From: Hyphomicrobium_A sp963759735
GTDB taxonomy: Bacteria; Pseudomonadota; Alphaproteobacteria; Rhizobiales; Hyphomicrobiaceae
Direction: 5' to 3'
DNA length: 64,000 bases
NCBI GenBank assembly: GCA_963759735.1
Contig: CAVXAF010000012.1
Location: 380,454-444,453 of the forward strand
Shown: positions 51,829 to 63,164 of the stretch, piece by piece
Layout: each line of letters begins with the position of its first letter
Position numbering within the stretch: the stretch's first letter is position 1
Program-made: the position numbers and the translations under genes
The notes under the pieces: model-generated
What the model saw: only the letters and a program-made list of their open reading frames with translations
Database searches by the model: none
Told to the model about the DNA's origin: nothing

Positions 51829-54800
51829 CTAGCGATGCAGCCACATGCGCAACGCCGAAAGCAACTGCTCCGTGTTCACCGGCTTGGCGAGATAGTCGGA
51901 CGCTCCTGCCTGCAGGCATTTTTCGCGGTCCCCCTTCATGGCTTTAGCGGTGAGTGCGATGATCGGCAGCCGCCGCCATTTTTGTTCGGCGCGGATGGCT
52001 TGCATCGTCTGATAGCCGTCCATCTCCGGCATCATAATGTCCATCAGGACGATGGACACGTCTCGCGTCTTCTCCAGGCTGTCAATCGCTTCCTTGCCGG
52101 TTGTGGCCGTCAGCACTTGCATGCCGCGGCGCTCCAGCACGCTGCTCAATGCAAAAATGTTGCGTGCGTCATCGTCGACCAGCAGCACGGTCTGCCCGAC
52201 GAGGTCGTCGTCGGACGCATGCAGGCGCTCCAGCATGCGCTGCTTTTCCTGCGGCAGCTCTCCTACGATACGATGCAGGAACAGTGCAGTCTCGTCGAGC
52301 AGGCGCTCGGGGATTCAACGCCCTTGACGATCACGCTGCGCGCCATGGTGTGCAGGCGCGCATCCTCTTCGGCCGACAGCTCGCGACCCGTGAATACGAC
52401 GACGGGAACCTGCGACAGCGCTTCGTCCTTGCCCAACTGCTCGAGCACGTCGAAGCCCGACATGTCCGGCAACTTGAGGTCGAGCACGACGCAATCGCAG
52501 TTGTTGTTGCGCAGGAACTCCAGCGCCTCGGTACCGTCGGAGGCGGTGGCGATATCGATGTCGTCATGATGCAGCAGTTCGCGTATGCCGAGCTGCTCGG
52601 CCTTGCTGTCCTCCACGACCAGCAACTGCTTGCGGCGGGGTACGGTGAATTCCTTGATGCGCAGCAGCGCATCGCGCAGGCCATCGACCGTGGTCGGCTT
52701 GGTGAGGAACGAGAACGCGCCCTGCGAGAGGCCGTGCTGGCGATCCTCATCGAGGGTGATCATCTGCACCGGAATGTGCCGGGTCAGCGGGTTCTGCTTC
52801 AACTGGCTGAGCACGCTCCAGCCCAGCATGTCGGGGAGGAAGACGTCGAGCGAGATGGCATCGGGGTTGAATTCGGTTGCCAGCTCGAGTGCGTCGGCAC
52901 CGCGCTGTGCAATCAGAACCTTGAAGCCGTTGTCGTGGCCGAGCTCCATGATGATGCGCGCATAGTGCGGATCGTCCTCGACGACGAGGAGCACCGATTC
53001 ACCCGGGTTCAGGCTGTCGCGATCGTCGGCGATGGATTCGATGGAACGCTCAGGCGACCGTGGTGGCTCGACGAAGGCTCGCGGCGCCGCGCCGGATTTC
53101 GGCTCCGCCGGCACGAATACCGGGCCAAGGTAATTCTGCGGCAGGAAGAGCGTAAACGTCGAGCCCATGCCAGGGGTCGAGCGCAGCTGGATCTCGCCGC
53201 CGAGCAGCATCGCCAGCTCACGACTGATGGCGAGGCCGAGACCGGTGCCGCCGTACTTGCGGCTGGTCGAGGCGTCGGCCTGCTGGAAAGCTTCGAAGAT
53301 GATCTTCTGCTTCTCGGGAAGGATGCCGATGCCGCTGTCGGAAACCTCGAAGGCAATGACGTTCGTTGCATTGCTGAGCACGGGGTGATCGGGATTCCAG
53401 CCGGCCGCCGCGGCCGAAGCCGTGAGCCGCACGCCGCCGTGCTCGGTGAACTTGAAGGCGTTGGACAGCAGGTTCTTCAACACTTGCTGCAGACGCTTTG
53501 AGTCGGTGACGATGCTGCGCCCAAGGCTCGGATCGAGTTCCAGCTCGAACGACAGATCGCGGCCTTCGGCCTCGTGGCGGAACGGCCGCGCCACCGTGTC
53601 GAGGAGGTTGGAGAGATACAGCTCCTCGGCATCGACCGAAACGGTACCCGACTCGATCTTCGAAAGATCGAGGATGTCGCTGATGAGATTGAGCAGATCG
53701 CTGCCGGCGCCATGGATGGTGCGGGCGAATTCCACCTGCCGGTCGGACAGGTTGCGATCGGCGTTCTCGCTCAGCTGCTGGCCGAGGATGAGGATGGAGT
53801 TGAGCGGCGTGCGCAGCTCGTGGGACATGTTGGCGAGGAATTCCGACTTGTACTTCGAAGTCAGCGCCAGCTCGGTCGCCTTTTCCTCGAGCGCGCGCCT
53901 GGCGTGCTCGATCTCTTGGTTCTTCGCCTCCACCTCGACGTTACGCTCGGCGAGCTGCTGCGCCTTCTGCTCTAGCTGCTCGTTGGTCTTCTGCAGCTCG
54001 CGTTGCTGCGCCTGCAGTTCTCCCGCCAGTTCCTGACTCTGCTTGAGCAGGCCCTCGGTCTGCATCGTCGCCTCGATACTGTTCAAGACGATGCCGATGC
54101 TGGCCGTGAGCTGTTCGAGGAAACTCAAGTGCGCCTGATCGAACTCGTGCAGCGAGGCAACCGCGATGACCGCCTTCAGATGATCTTCGAAGATCACCGG
54201 CAGCACGACGATGTTGCGCGGCAGAGCTTCCACCAGGGAAGCGCCGACGCGTACCGAGTTCTCGGGGATATCGGTGATGAGGATGCGCCGTTTCTCCACT
54301 GCGCATTGACCGATGAAGCCGTCACCCAGCTCGATCTGCTTGGGATAGCCACGCTCGGGGTGATCGGCGTATTTGCCGAGCAGCTTCAGATGCGGGCTGT
54401 CCTCCATCGCCATCTGGTAGATGACGCCCTGATGGCCGCGCACCAGCGGCACCAGCTCGGATAGCAGCACGCTGCCGACGGTGGACAGGTCGCGCTGGCC
54501 CTGCAGCATGCCGGTGAAGCGCGCCAGGTTGGTCTTCAGCCAGTCCTGATCGGTGTTGCGCTCCGTCGTCAGGCGCAAGTTGTCGATCATGGTGTTGATG
54601 TAGTCCTTGAGTTCCGCCACCTCGCCGCGGGCGTCCACCTGAATGGAACGCGTCAAGTCGCCCTTGGTCACGGCCGTCGTCACCTCGGCGATGGCGCGCA
54701 CCTGGTTGGTGAGATTGTCGGCCAGCAGGTTGACGTTGCCGGTCAGATCCTTCCAGGTGCCGGCGGCGCCGGGCACGCTGGCCTGTCCGCCGAGGCGGCC

Positions 54801-57800
54801 TTCGACGCCCACCTCGCGGGCGACCGTCGTCACCTGGTCGGCGAAGATGGCCAGCGTGTCGGTCATGTCGTTGATGGTTTCGGCCAGCGCCGCCACCTCG
54901 CCCTTCGACTTCACAGTCAGCTTCTGCTTCAGGTCGCCCTCAGCGACCGCGGTCACCACCTTGACGATGCCGCGCACCTGCTCGGTGAGATTGGCGGCCA
55001 TGACGTTCACGGTGTCGGTCAAGTCCTTCCACGTGCCGGCAACGCCCGGCACCTGCGCCTGACCGCCGAGCTTGCCCTCGGTGCCGACCTCGCGGGCGAC
55101 GCGCGTCACCTCCGAGGCGAAGCCGTTGAGCTGATCGACCATCGTGTTGATGGTGTTCTTCAGCTCGAGGATTTCGCCCTTCACGTCGACGGTGATCTTG
55201 CGCGAAAGGTCGCCACGGGCGACGGCCGTCGTCACCTCGGCGATGTTGCGCACCTGGCCGGTGAGGTTGCCGGCCATCGAGTTGACCGAGTCCGTCAGGT
55301 CCTTCCACGTACCGGCTACGACGCCCGGAACGACGGCCTGGCCGCCCAGCCGCCCTTCGGTGCCGACTTCGCGCGCAACGCGCGTCACCTCGGCGGCGAA
55401 CGAGCGCAACTGCTCGACCATGGTGTTGAGCGTTTCTTTCAGCAGCAGGATCTCGCCGCGCACGTCGACGGTGATCTTCTTCGACAGGTCGCCGCCGGCA
55501 ATGGCGGTCGCCACCTCGGCGATGTTGCGCACCTGGTCGGTGAGGTTCGACGCCATCAGGTTGACGTTGTCGGTCAAATCCTTCCACGTACCGGCGGCAC
55601 CGGGCACCTGTGCCTGGCCGCCGAGCTTGCCTTCGGTACCGACCTCGCGGGCGACGCGCGTCACCTCGCCGGCAAAGCCGTTGAGCTGATCGACCATGGT
55701 GTTGATGGTCGCTTTCAGCTCTAGGATCTCGCCCTTCACGTCGACGGTGATACGCTTCGACAAGTCGCCGCGCGCCACGGCCGTGGTCACGTCGGCGATG
55801 TTGCGCACCTGGGTCGTCAAGTTGCCGGCCAGCAGGTTGACGTTGTCGGTCAGATCCTTCCACGTGCCGGCAACGCCCGGCACGTTGGCCTGACCGCCGA
55901 GCCGGCCTTCCGTGCCGACCTCGCGCGCAACGCGCGTCACCTCGCCGGCGAAGCGGTTTAGCTGATCCACCATGGTGTTCAGCGTTTCCTTCAGCTGCAG
56001 GATCTCGCCGCGCACGTCGACGGTGATCTTGCGCGAAAGGTCGCCACCGGCGATGGCCGTCGCCACCTCGGCGATGTTACGCACCTGATCCGTCAGATTG
56101 CCGGCCATCGAGTTGACCGAGTCCGTCAAATCCTTCCACGTACCGCCGACACCCGGCACCTGCGCCTGGCCACCCAGCTTGCCTTCGGTGCCGACCTCGC
56201 GCGCGACGCGCGTCACCTCGCCGGCGAAGGCGTTGAGCTGATCGACCATCGTATTGATGGTCTCTTTGAGCTGCAGAATTTCGCCCGAAACGTTGACCGA
56301 CACCTTCTTCGACAAGTCGCCGCCGGCGACCGCGGTCGCCACTTCGGCGATGTTGCGCACCTGGCCGGTGAGATTGGAGGCCATCGAGTTGACGAAGTCC
56401 GTCAAATCCTTCCACGTGCCGGCAACGCCGCGCACCACGGCCTGTCCGCCCAGCTTGCCTTCGGTGCCGACCTCGCGCGCGACGCGCGTCACCTCGCCGG
56501 CAAAGGCGTTGAGCTGATCGACCATGGTGTTGATGGTCTCTTTGAGCTCCAGCACCTCGCCGCGCACATCGACGGCGATCTTTTTCGACAAGTCGCCGTT
56601 GGCGATGGCGGTCGACACTTCGGCGATGTTGCGCACCTGGGTGGTGAGGTTGGAGGCCATCGAGTTGACGGAGTCCGTCAAGTCCTTCCACGTGCCGGCA
56701 ACGCCGCGCACCTCGGCCTGGCCGCCGAGGCGTCCCTCGGTGCCGACCTCGCGGGCGACGCGCGTCACCTCGCCGGCAAAGGCATTGAGCTGATCGACCA
56801 TCGTGTTGATGGTTTCCTTCAGCTGCAGAATTTCGCCCGACACGTTGACGGTGATCTTCTTCGACAAGTCGCCGCCGGCGATGGCGGTCGCCACTTCGGC
56901 GATGTTGCGCACCTGGCCCGTCAGGTTGGACGCCATCGAGTTGACGTTGTCGGTCAAATCCTTCCACGTACCGGCGACGCCGAGCACCTGCGCCTGGCCG
57001 CCCAGTTTGCCTTCGGTGCCGACCTCGCGGGCGACGCGCGTCACCTCGCCGGCAAAGCCGTTGAGCTGATCGACCATGGTGTTGATGGTGTTCTTGAGCT
57101 CGAGGATCTCGCCCTTCACGTCGACGGTGATCTTGCGCGAAAGGTCGCCGCGCGCCACGGCGGTGGTCACCTCGGCGATGTTGCGCACCTGGGTGGTAAG
57201 GTTCGCCGCCAGCAGGTTGACGTTGTCGGTCAAATCCTTCCACGTGCCGGCGACACCCGGCACCACGGCCTGGCCGCCGAGACGGCCTTCGGTGCCGACC
57301 TCGCGGGCAACGCGCGTCACCTCGGCGGCGAACGAGCGCAGCTGATCGACCATCGTGTTGATGGCCTCCTTGAGCTGCAGGATTTCGCCGCGCACGTCGA
57401 CGGTGATCTTCTTCGACAAGTCGCCCATGGCGACGGCGATGGTCACGTCGGCGATGTTGCGCACCTGTGCCGTCAGGTTCGAGGCCATCGAGTTGACGCT
57501 CTCGGTGAGGTCCTTCCAGACGCCCGTCACCTCGGAGACCTGGGCCTGGCCGCCGAGCTTGCCGTCGGTGCCGACCTCGCGGGCGACGCGCGTCACCTCC
57601 GACGTGAACACCGAGAGCTGCTTGATCATGGTGTTGACGATGGTTGCCGAGCGCAGGAACTCGCCCTCGAGCGGGCGGCCGTCGACGTCGAGGCGCATGG
57701 TCTGCAGAAGGTCGCCCTGGGCGACGGCGCGGATGGTGCGGGTGACTTCGGTCGTCGGCCACAGCAGGTCGTCGATCAACTGGTTGATCGACGTTTCCAT

Positions 57801-58124
57801 CTCGCCCCAGGACCCGGCGGTCGAGCCTATGCGCACCCGCTGCTTGGTCTTGCCTTCGCGCCCGACCACTTGCCCGACGCGGTCGAGTTGGTGCGCCATG
57901 CGCTCATTGGAGGCGACGATGTCGTTGAAGGTATCGGCGACCTTGCCCCATAACCCGTCCCAGTCGCCCGGCAGGCGGACGGAAAAATCGCCGCCCCGCA
58001 TGGCCGCCATTATGGCCAGCAAATCGCGCAACTCGCTGTTTTCGCCCGCTCCGTTGACTGGAGGCCTTGCACCCGCCTCGGGATACCTCTCCGCGCCGGC
58101 GGAACCGAGCATCTCGTCTTCCAT
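51829..58124 (-). CDS. Giant soluble hybrid histidine kinase: poly-HAMP, GAF, kinase, three receivers (one frameshift)
   Basis: The ATG at 58124 has GGGAGGGG just upstream. Residues 1-176 hold divergent HAMP-like units, 177-1189 hold eleven 92-residue repeats, then a GAF domain (about 1205-1370), a coiled coil, HisKA (FLANMSHELRTPLNS, H1435), HATPase (NLLSNAFKFTEHGG, VSDSGIGI, GGTGLGLAIS) and receivers with D1760 and D1882. The frame then ends at 52263, because a G run at 52309-52312 is one base short. Adding it continues into a third receiver (IVLMDIMMPEMDGY, D2029) to 51829, for 2098 residues. No membrane span or signal peptide is seen. The layout resembles group III (Nik1/Os-1-like) kinases. 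It leads an operon with the HWE kinase and receiver. Confidence 0.9.
54558..57596 (-). repeat. Eleven tandem 276 bp repeats coding poly-HAMP units
   Basis: Repeats start at 57596 and recur every 276 bp (57320 and so on). Each codes a 92-residue unit of the form VTRVAREVGTEGxLGGQA, GTWKDLTDxVN, NLTxQVRNIAEV, GDLSxKITVDVxGEIL, LKxTINTMVDQLN. Two unit classes nearly alternate (KLGGQ or RLGGQ; LQLKE or LELKN). Unit 9 has one extra codon (GVVAGTW), which makes the last start fall at 54833. Units 10 and 11 are most divergent. The similarity is at DNA level, so slippage or recombination could change copy number. Confidence 0.93.
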
Positions 58125-58339
58125 GAAGCCCCTCCCAGAGCGCTGGAACAGCACGGGCGGGGCGTCCTTGCGCCCACTCGCCCGGCACGAAAACGGGCGA
58201 TGGCGCGATGTGTTCCATGGGACGGGAAAAATGCATCCACTTTTCCACTGAAAGCGCCCATCCGTCGAAAATGTGGCGACGACGGCGGCGTCTATGAGCC
58301 TAATTCGCGTTTAGATCTGGACACTTGTCAAGTTGGCGG
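58125..58339. other. Region upstream of the giant kinase
   Basis: These bases hold the ribosome-binding site of the giant kinase (GGGAGGGG beside 58124) and presumably its promoter. I see no gene. The junction with the ABC remnant at about 58.3 kb shows no IS element or direct repeats. Confidence 0.5.
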
Positions 58340-58655
58340 CCGAGGGCGGGCCCCGGTTCCGGGGTCTGCTTTCGCGAGCGCCCGCGCATCGCCATCGCGC
58401 GCGCTACACTCAAGGATGCCCCGATCCTCATTCGGAATGAGGCGACACGTTCGCTCGACGCCAGCACCGAAGCGCGGGTAAAGCGGGCCTTCGACCGGGC
58501 GGCGCGAGGAACGCACGACCTTCATCATCGCGCACCGGCTTCCGACCGTCGCCGATGCCACGAGATCCGCCTCTTCGATGCCGGACATATCGTCGAGCGC
58601 GCCCGCTTTGAGGAGCTCAGCCGCCGAGGTGTAGTTGCTTGTCAGCTCCCGGCTC
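58340..58655 (+). pseudogene. Remnant of an ABC exporter ATP-binding domain
   Basis: Reading across frames gives RIAIARATLKDAPILI, NEATRSLDASTEARVKRAFDRAA, TTFIIAHRLPTVADA and EIRLFDAGHIVERARFEELSRRG. This is the last third of an ABC exporter ATPase (signature helix, Walker B, H-loop). The usual DEATSALD reads NEATRSLD, the upstream Walker A half and membrane domain are absent, and at least two frameshifts occur. It marks the beginning of the indel-rich part of the window. Confidence 0.75.
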
Positions 58656-58827
58656 TTAACCGTTGCGGAGAAGCCGGGGAAGTGCGAGCTGGCTCGGCGG
58701 CGCCGACAACCTCTTGCAACCTGGTCGCTGCTATCGCGGCGCGTTGCCGATAAGGCGCCATCCTGCAACAAGATATTAGTAGCGCCACAACAGAGCCTCG
58801 CAATGGTGGCCCGGACTAGAGCGTGGC

Positions 58828-59932
58828 ATGACGTCTGTACCCAAGGGCCGCAGCCTGCTGCTGGCTCCTGGTCGGCGTCGCGTTAGTCTGCGGAGGCACT
58901 GGCGGCGCTGGTCGTCGTCGGTTTCGTCGAAGGGCGCGAGGAAGCGGCGCCGGAGGCGGAGCGCGAAGAGCCGATCAAGCCGCCACTGCGGGTGAGCATG
59001 CCCGAGCGGGGCGAGCCGATCATCACCCTCGATGCGGAAGCGCAGAAGGCGATCGGCCTGCAAGACTGGCTCGACGCTGCACGCCGACCAAGTACCACGA
59101 TCAGGTGCGCGCCTACGGCACGGTCCTCGACCTCGCCACGCTGACCACGCTCAACACCAACTACGTCGACCGCCGTCTCGCAGCTCAACACGGCGCGGGC
59201 GCGGCTCGCCGCCTCGCTAGCCGGCCTTCGCGCGTGCGCAAGCGCTCTACGCCAAGAGCATCGGCAACCTCGTGCAGGTGCAGACGACCGAGGCGGCGGT
59301 GATCGCCGACCGGGCGGCCGTCGAGGCCGCGCAGTCGATGGTGCGAACACTGCGCGCAACCGCCATGCAGGAGTGGGGACCCGTCATCGGCAATTCGCAT
59401 CGTGGTCGACGGCGGCCTCATCACGCGGCTGATCGAGCGCAACGAGTTCCTGCTGCAGATCACGCTGCCGCCCGGCGTTCAGATCGATCACGTCTCCCGC
59501 GACGCCTCCGTCGAGGTCGGCGGCAACGCCGGCCGCGCCGAGGTGCGCTACATCTCGCCGGCCACGCGCGCCGATCCGCGCATCCAGAGGCATCAGCTAT
59601 TTCTACGCCGCCGCCGCCAACAGCGGCGTGCTGCCCGGCATGAACGTGCGGGCCTTCCTCGCCAACGGCGCTCCCGTCGACGGGCGTGATCGTCCCCGCC
59701 TCGGCGATCGTGTGGTGGGCGGGCCGCGCCTGGGTCTACGCGCTCACTCGACGAGGACACCTTCAGCCGCCACGAGATCCCCACCGACATGCCGGCCGAG
59801 AAGGACGCCGACTTCGTCGTGCCCGCCAGCGCTGTTCGCCGCGGGAGAGCGCATCGTCGTCACCGGTGCGCAGCTGCTCTTGTCGGAAGAGTTCCGTGCG
59901 CAGATCCAGGTCGAAGGCGGACGACGACTGAT
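58828..59932 (+). pseudogene. RND efflux periplasmic adaptor, broken by many indels
   Basis: From an ATG at 58828 (MTSVPKGRSLLLA) the frames switch repeatedly yet give a continuous adaptor: an N-terminal hydrophobic segment (LAALVVVGFVEG), PPLRVSMPERGEPIITLDAEAQKAIGL, a helical hairpin (TARARLAAS, ALYAKSIGNLVQVQTTEAAV), ERNEFLLQITLPPGV, RAEVRYISPATRADPRI, GVLPGMNVRAFLANGAPVDG and GERIVVTGAQLLLSEEFR. I count at least ten frame changes, most explained by one extra base (for example near 59064, 59399, 59590, 59690 and 59831). The stop overlaps the next gene's ATG (TGATG). It lacks the His-rich module of the adaptor at 31449. Confidence 0.75.
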
Positions 59933-62900
59933 GCCGACGCCCCGCGCCGTGCCACGACGCGCACGCGCGGCATCCAGGCCGCGGTCATCCGATTTGCCGT
60001 GCGCTTCCGCGGCATCGTCGTCGCGCTCGCCTTCCTGCTGCTCGGCTACGGCGCCGTCTCGCGTCATGCAGCGCGAAGTACGACGTCTTCCCCGAGTTCG
60101 CGCCGCCGCAGGTCGGCATCCAGACCGAGGCGCCAGGGCTCACGGCCGAGCAGGTCGAGGTGCTCGTCACGCAGCCGATCGAGAACGCCGTCAACGGCGT
60201 GCCGGGCGTCGAGACGCTGCGCTCCGTCGTCGATCCAGGGCCTGTCGGTCATCACCATCATCTTCGAGGCCAACAGCGACATCTACCGCGACCGCCAGGT
60301 CGTCTCCGAACGGCTCGCCGAAGCGGCGCAGGAGCTGCCCGCCAACATCGCCGCCGCCGACCATGACGCCGCTGACCTCCTCATCGAGCACCGTGCTGGT
60401 ACTCGGACTGACGTCGCGAGACGCGCTCGCTGATGGATTTGCGCACGCTCGCCGACTGGACGCTGCGCCAGCGCCTGCTGGCCGTGCCCGGCGTCGCCAA
60501 GGTCGCCGTGTTCGGCAGCGACGTGCGCTCGCTCCAGGTGCAGATCCGCCCCGATCGAGCTCGTTGCGCTTCAGCCTGTCCATCGACGACGTGCTGGCGG
60601 CGGCCCGCAAGGCGACGGCGATCACCGGCGCCGGCTTCATCGAGACGCGCCAACCAGCGCATCGTCTTCCAGTCGGAAGGCCAGTCGATCGACCCGGCGG
60701 AGATCGCGCGCACGGTGGTCGCCGAGCGTCGAACGGCGCCAGCGTGCTGCTGCGGGACGTCGCCGACGTCGTCGAACGCGCCCGAGCCGCCCATCGGCGG
60801 CGCCACCATCATGGGCAAGCCGGGCGTCGTGCTGCTCGTGTCGGGGCAGCTCGGCGCCAACACCATCGACGTGACCGAAGGCATCGAGAAGGTGCTGGCG
60901 GACCTCCAGCCGCTCCATCGAGAAGGAGGGCGTCGAGCTGCGCACGGACCTGTTCCGGCCGGCCGACTTCATCGCCATCTCGACGCGCAACGTGCAGCAA
61001 CTCGCTGCTGCTGGGCGGCATGCTCGTCGTCGTCGTGCTGTTCCTGTTCCTCTACGACCTGCGCACGGCGACCATCTCCTCGGTCGCCATTCCGCTGTCG
61101 CTGCTGGCAGCCGTCGTCGTTCTCAACGCGCTCGGCGCCACGCTCAACGCCATGACGCTCGGCGGCCTTGCCATCGCCATCGGCGAGGTGGTCGACGACG
61201 CGGTCATCGACGTCGAGAACATCTGCGCGGCGCCTGCGCGAGAACCGCCGCCTGCGCCAATCCGCTTCCCATCGGCCAGGTCATCGTCGACGCCTCGCTC
61301 GAGGTGCGCGGCTCCGTCGTCTACGCGACCTTCGCCGTCATTCTCGTGTTCCTGCCGGTGGTGCATGCTGCCGGGGCTCGCCGGGCGCTTCTTCGCCCCG
61401 CTCGGTCTCGCCTACGTGCTCGCCATCCTCGCCTCGCTCGCCGTGGCGATGACGTGACGCCGGCGCTGTGCATGCTGCTGTTCCCCAAAGGCACCCGGCC
61501 GGCGAGCCGACGACCGGGTCGCCGACGATCCGCCGGTGACGCGCTGGCTGCGGCGGCACTATGAGGCGCATGCTGCGCAAGCTCGTCGCGCACCCGCGCA
61601 CGACCATCGCCGCCGCGTTCTGTTCACGCGTCGACCGGCTGCTCGGCCGTGCCGTTCTTCGGCGCCGGAGTTCCTGCCCGAGCTCAAGGAAGGCCACTTC
61701 ACGCTGCACATGGCCGCCGTGCCCGGCACCTCGATCGAGGAATCCCAGCGCATCGGCGCGCTCGTCACCGAGGCGCTTCTGAAGCTGCCGTTCGTGCGCG
61801 TCGTCTCGCAGCGCATCGGCCGCGCCGAGCAGGCGGACGATACCTGGGGCACGCACTACAGCGAGTTCGAGGTCGACCTGCAGCGCGGGCCTGTCCGGCG
61901 CGCGAGTCGGAGGAGGCGCAGACCGAGATGCGCAAGGTGCTGGCCGGCTTTCCCGGCGCCAACTTCGCGCTGAAGCCGTTCCTCACCGAGCGCGTCGAGG
62001 AATCGCTCTCGGGCTACACCGCCTCGGTCATCGTCAACATCTACGGCAACGACCTCGACGGCTCGACGCGACGGCGCAGGACGTGGCGCAGCGAGCTGAA
62101 CGGATCAAGGGCGCGACCGAGGTGCAGCTGCAGTCGCCGCCCGGGCTGCCGCAGCTCACCATCCGCCCGCGCAAGGCCGACCTCGAACGCTGGGGTCTCG
62201 ATACGGTCGAGGTGCTGAACGTCGTGCGCACCGCCTACCAGGGCGACATCGTCGGCCAGACGCTACGAGGGCAACCGCGTCTTCAACGTCATCGCGATCC
62301 TCGACAAGGAAAGCCGCGAGAACGTCGCCAACGTCGGCCGACCTGCCGCTGCGCACGCGCTGCCGGCAACTTCGTGCTGCTGAAGCAGATCGCCGACATG
62401 TATCCAGACGGCCGGGCGCTATCAGGTCGACTGCATCTCGGCGGCCAGCGCGTGCAGGCGGTGACCGCCAACGTCATCGGACGCGACGTGGGCTCGTTCG
62501 TCGCCGAGGCGGCGAGGAGACGCTCGAACCAAAGTTGAAGCTGCCGCCCGGCGTGCATCTCGAGTTCGCCGGCTCGGCGCGAGGCGCAGGCGCAGGCCCA
62601 GCGCGACCTGCTCATCAACTCGCTCGTCGCCGGGCTCGGCATTCTCCTCCTGCTCGTCGTGGTGACCGGGAGCGCGCGCAATGTGCTGCTGGTTCTCGCC
62701 AACATGCCGTTCGCCTCGTCGGCGGCGTGCTCGCCGTCTTTGCCACCGGCGGCGTGCTCTCGCTCGGCTCGATGGTCGGCTTCGTGACGCTGTTCGGCAT
62801 CACGCTGCGCAACTCGATCATGATGATCTCGCACTACGAGCATCTCGTCGGCGTCGAGGGCGTGCCGTGGGGGCCGCAGACCGCCATCGCCGGTGCCGGC

Positions 62901-63160
62901 GACCGTCTGGCGCCGATCCTGATGACCTCGATCGTGACGGCGCTCGGCCTGCTGCCGCTCGCCGTCGGCATGAACGAGCCCGGGCGCGAGATCGAGGGGC
63001 CGATGGCGCTCGTCATCGTCGGCGGGCTCGCGACCTCGATGGCGCTCAACCTGCTGGTGCTGCCGACGCTGGCCTTGCAGTTCGGCAAGTTCGGGACAGC
63101 GACGCCGATGCGTCGGTGGCCGCCGACGACGTCGGCGCCCCGCCGCCTCGACCGCCGTCG
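59932..63160 (+). pseudogene. Second HME-family RND metal efflux pump, broken by many indels
   Basis: Joining frames gives an almost complete pump: AVRFRGIVVALAFLLLGYG, YDVFPEFAPPQVGIQTEAPGL, EVLVTQPIENAVNGVPGV, SDIYRDRQVVSERLAEAAQ, the TM4 signature GLAIAIGEVVDDAVIDVENI, VYATFAVILVFLPVV, EFLPELKEGHFTLHMAAVPGTSIEES, and near the end GFVTLFGITLRNSIMMISHYEHL and IVTALGLLPLAVGMNEPG. Frame changes recur roughly every 50-200 bases, mostly single extra bases. As given it cannot make a full protein. The TM4 motif puts it in the same HME subgroup as the pump at 33190, but the sequences clearly differ. Confidence 0.8.
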
Positions 63161-63164
63161 CGCT

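Noticed and set aside
54558..57596. Regular 276 bp repeats as a CRISPR or satellite array
   Set aside because: Repeats are far too long, have no spacers and lie in one open frame coding HAMP units.
58125..58339. A mobile element at the junction with the indel-rich tail
   Set aside because: No transposase, terminal inverted repeats or target duplications could be seen.
58325..58753. A 142-residue plus-strand ORF as a novel protein
   Set aside because: It contains ABC exporter ATPase pieces only in part of its length and turns to nonsense after the frameshift.
59628..61457. A 609-residue plus-strand open frame as a real protein
   Set aside because: It crosses from adaptor to pump in the wrong frame over much of its length; correct protein sequence appears in short pieces of all three frames.
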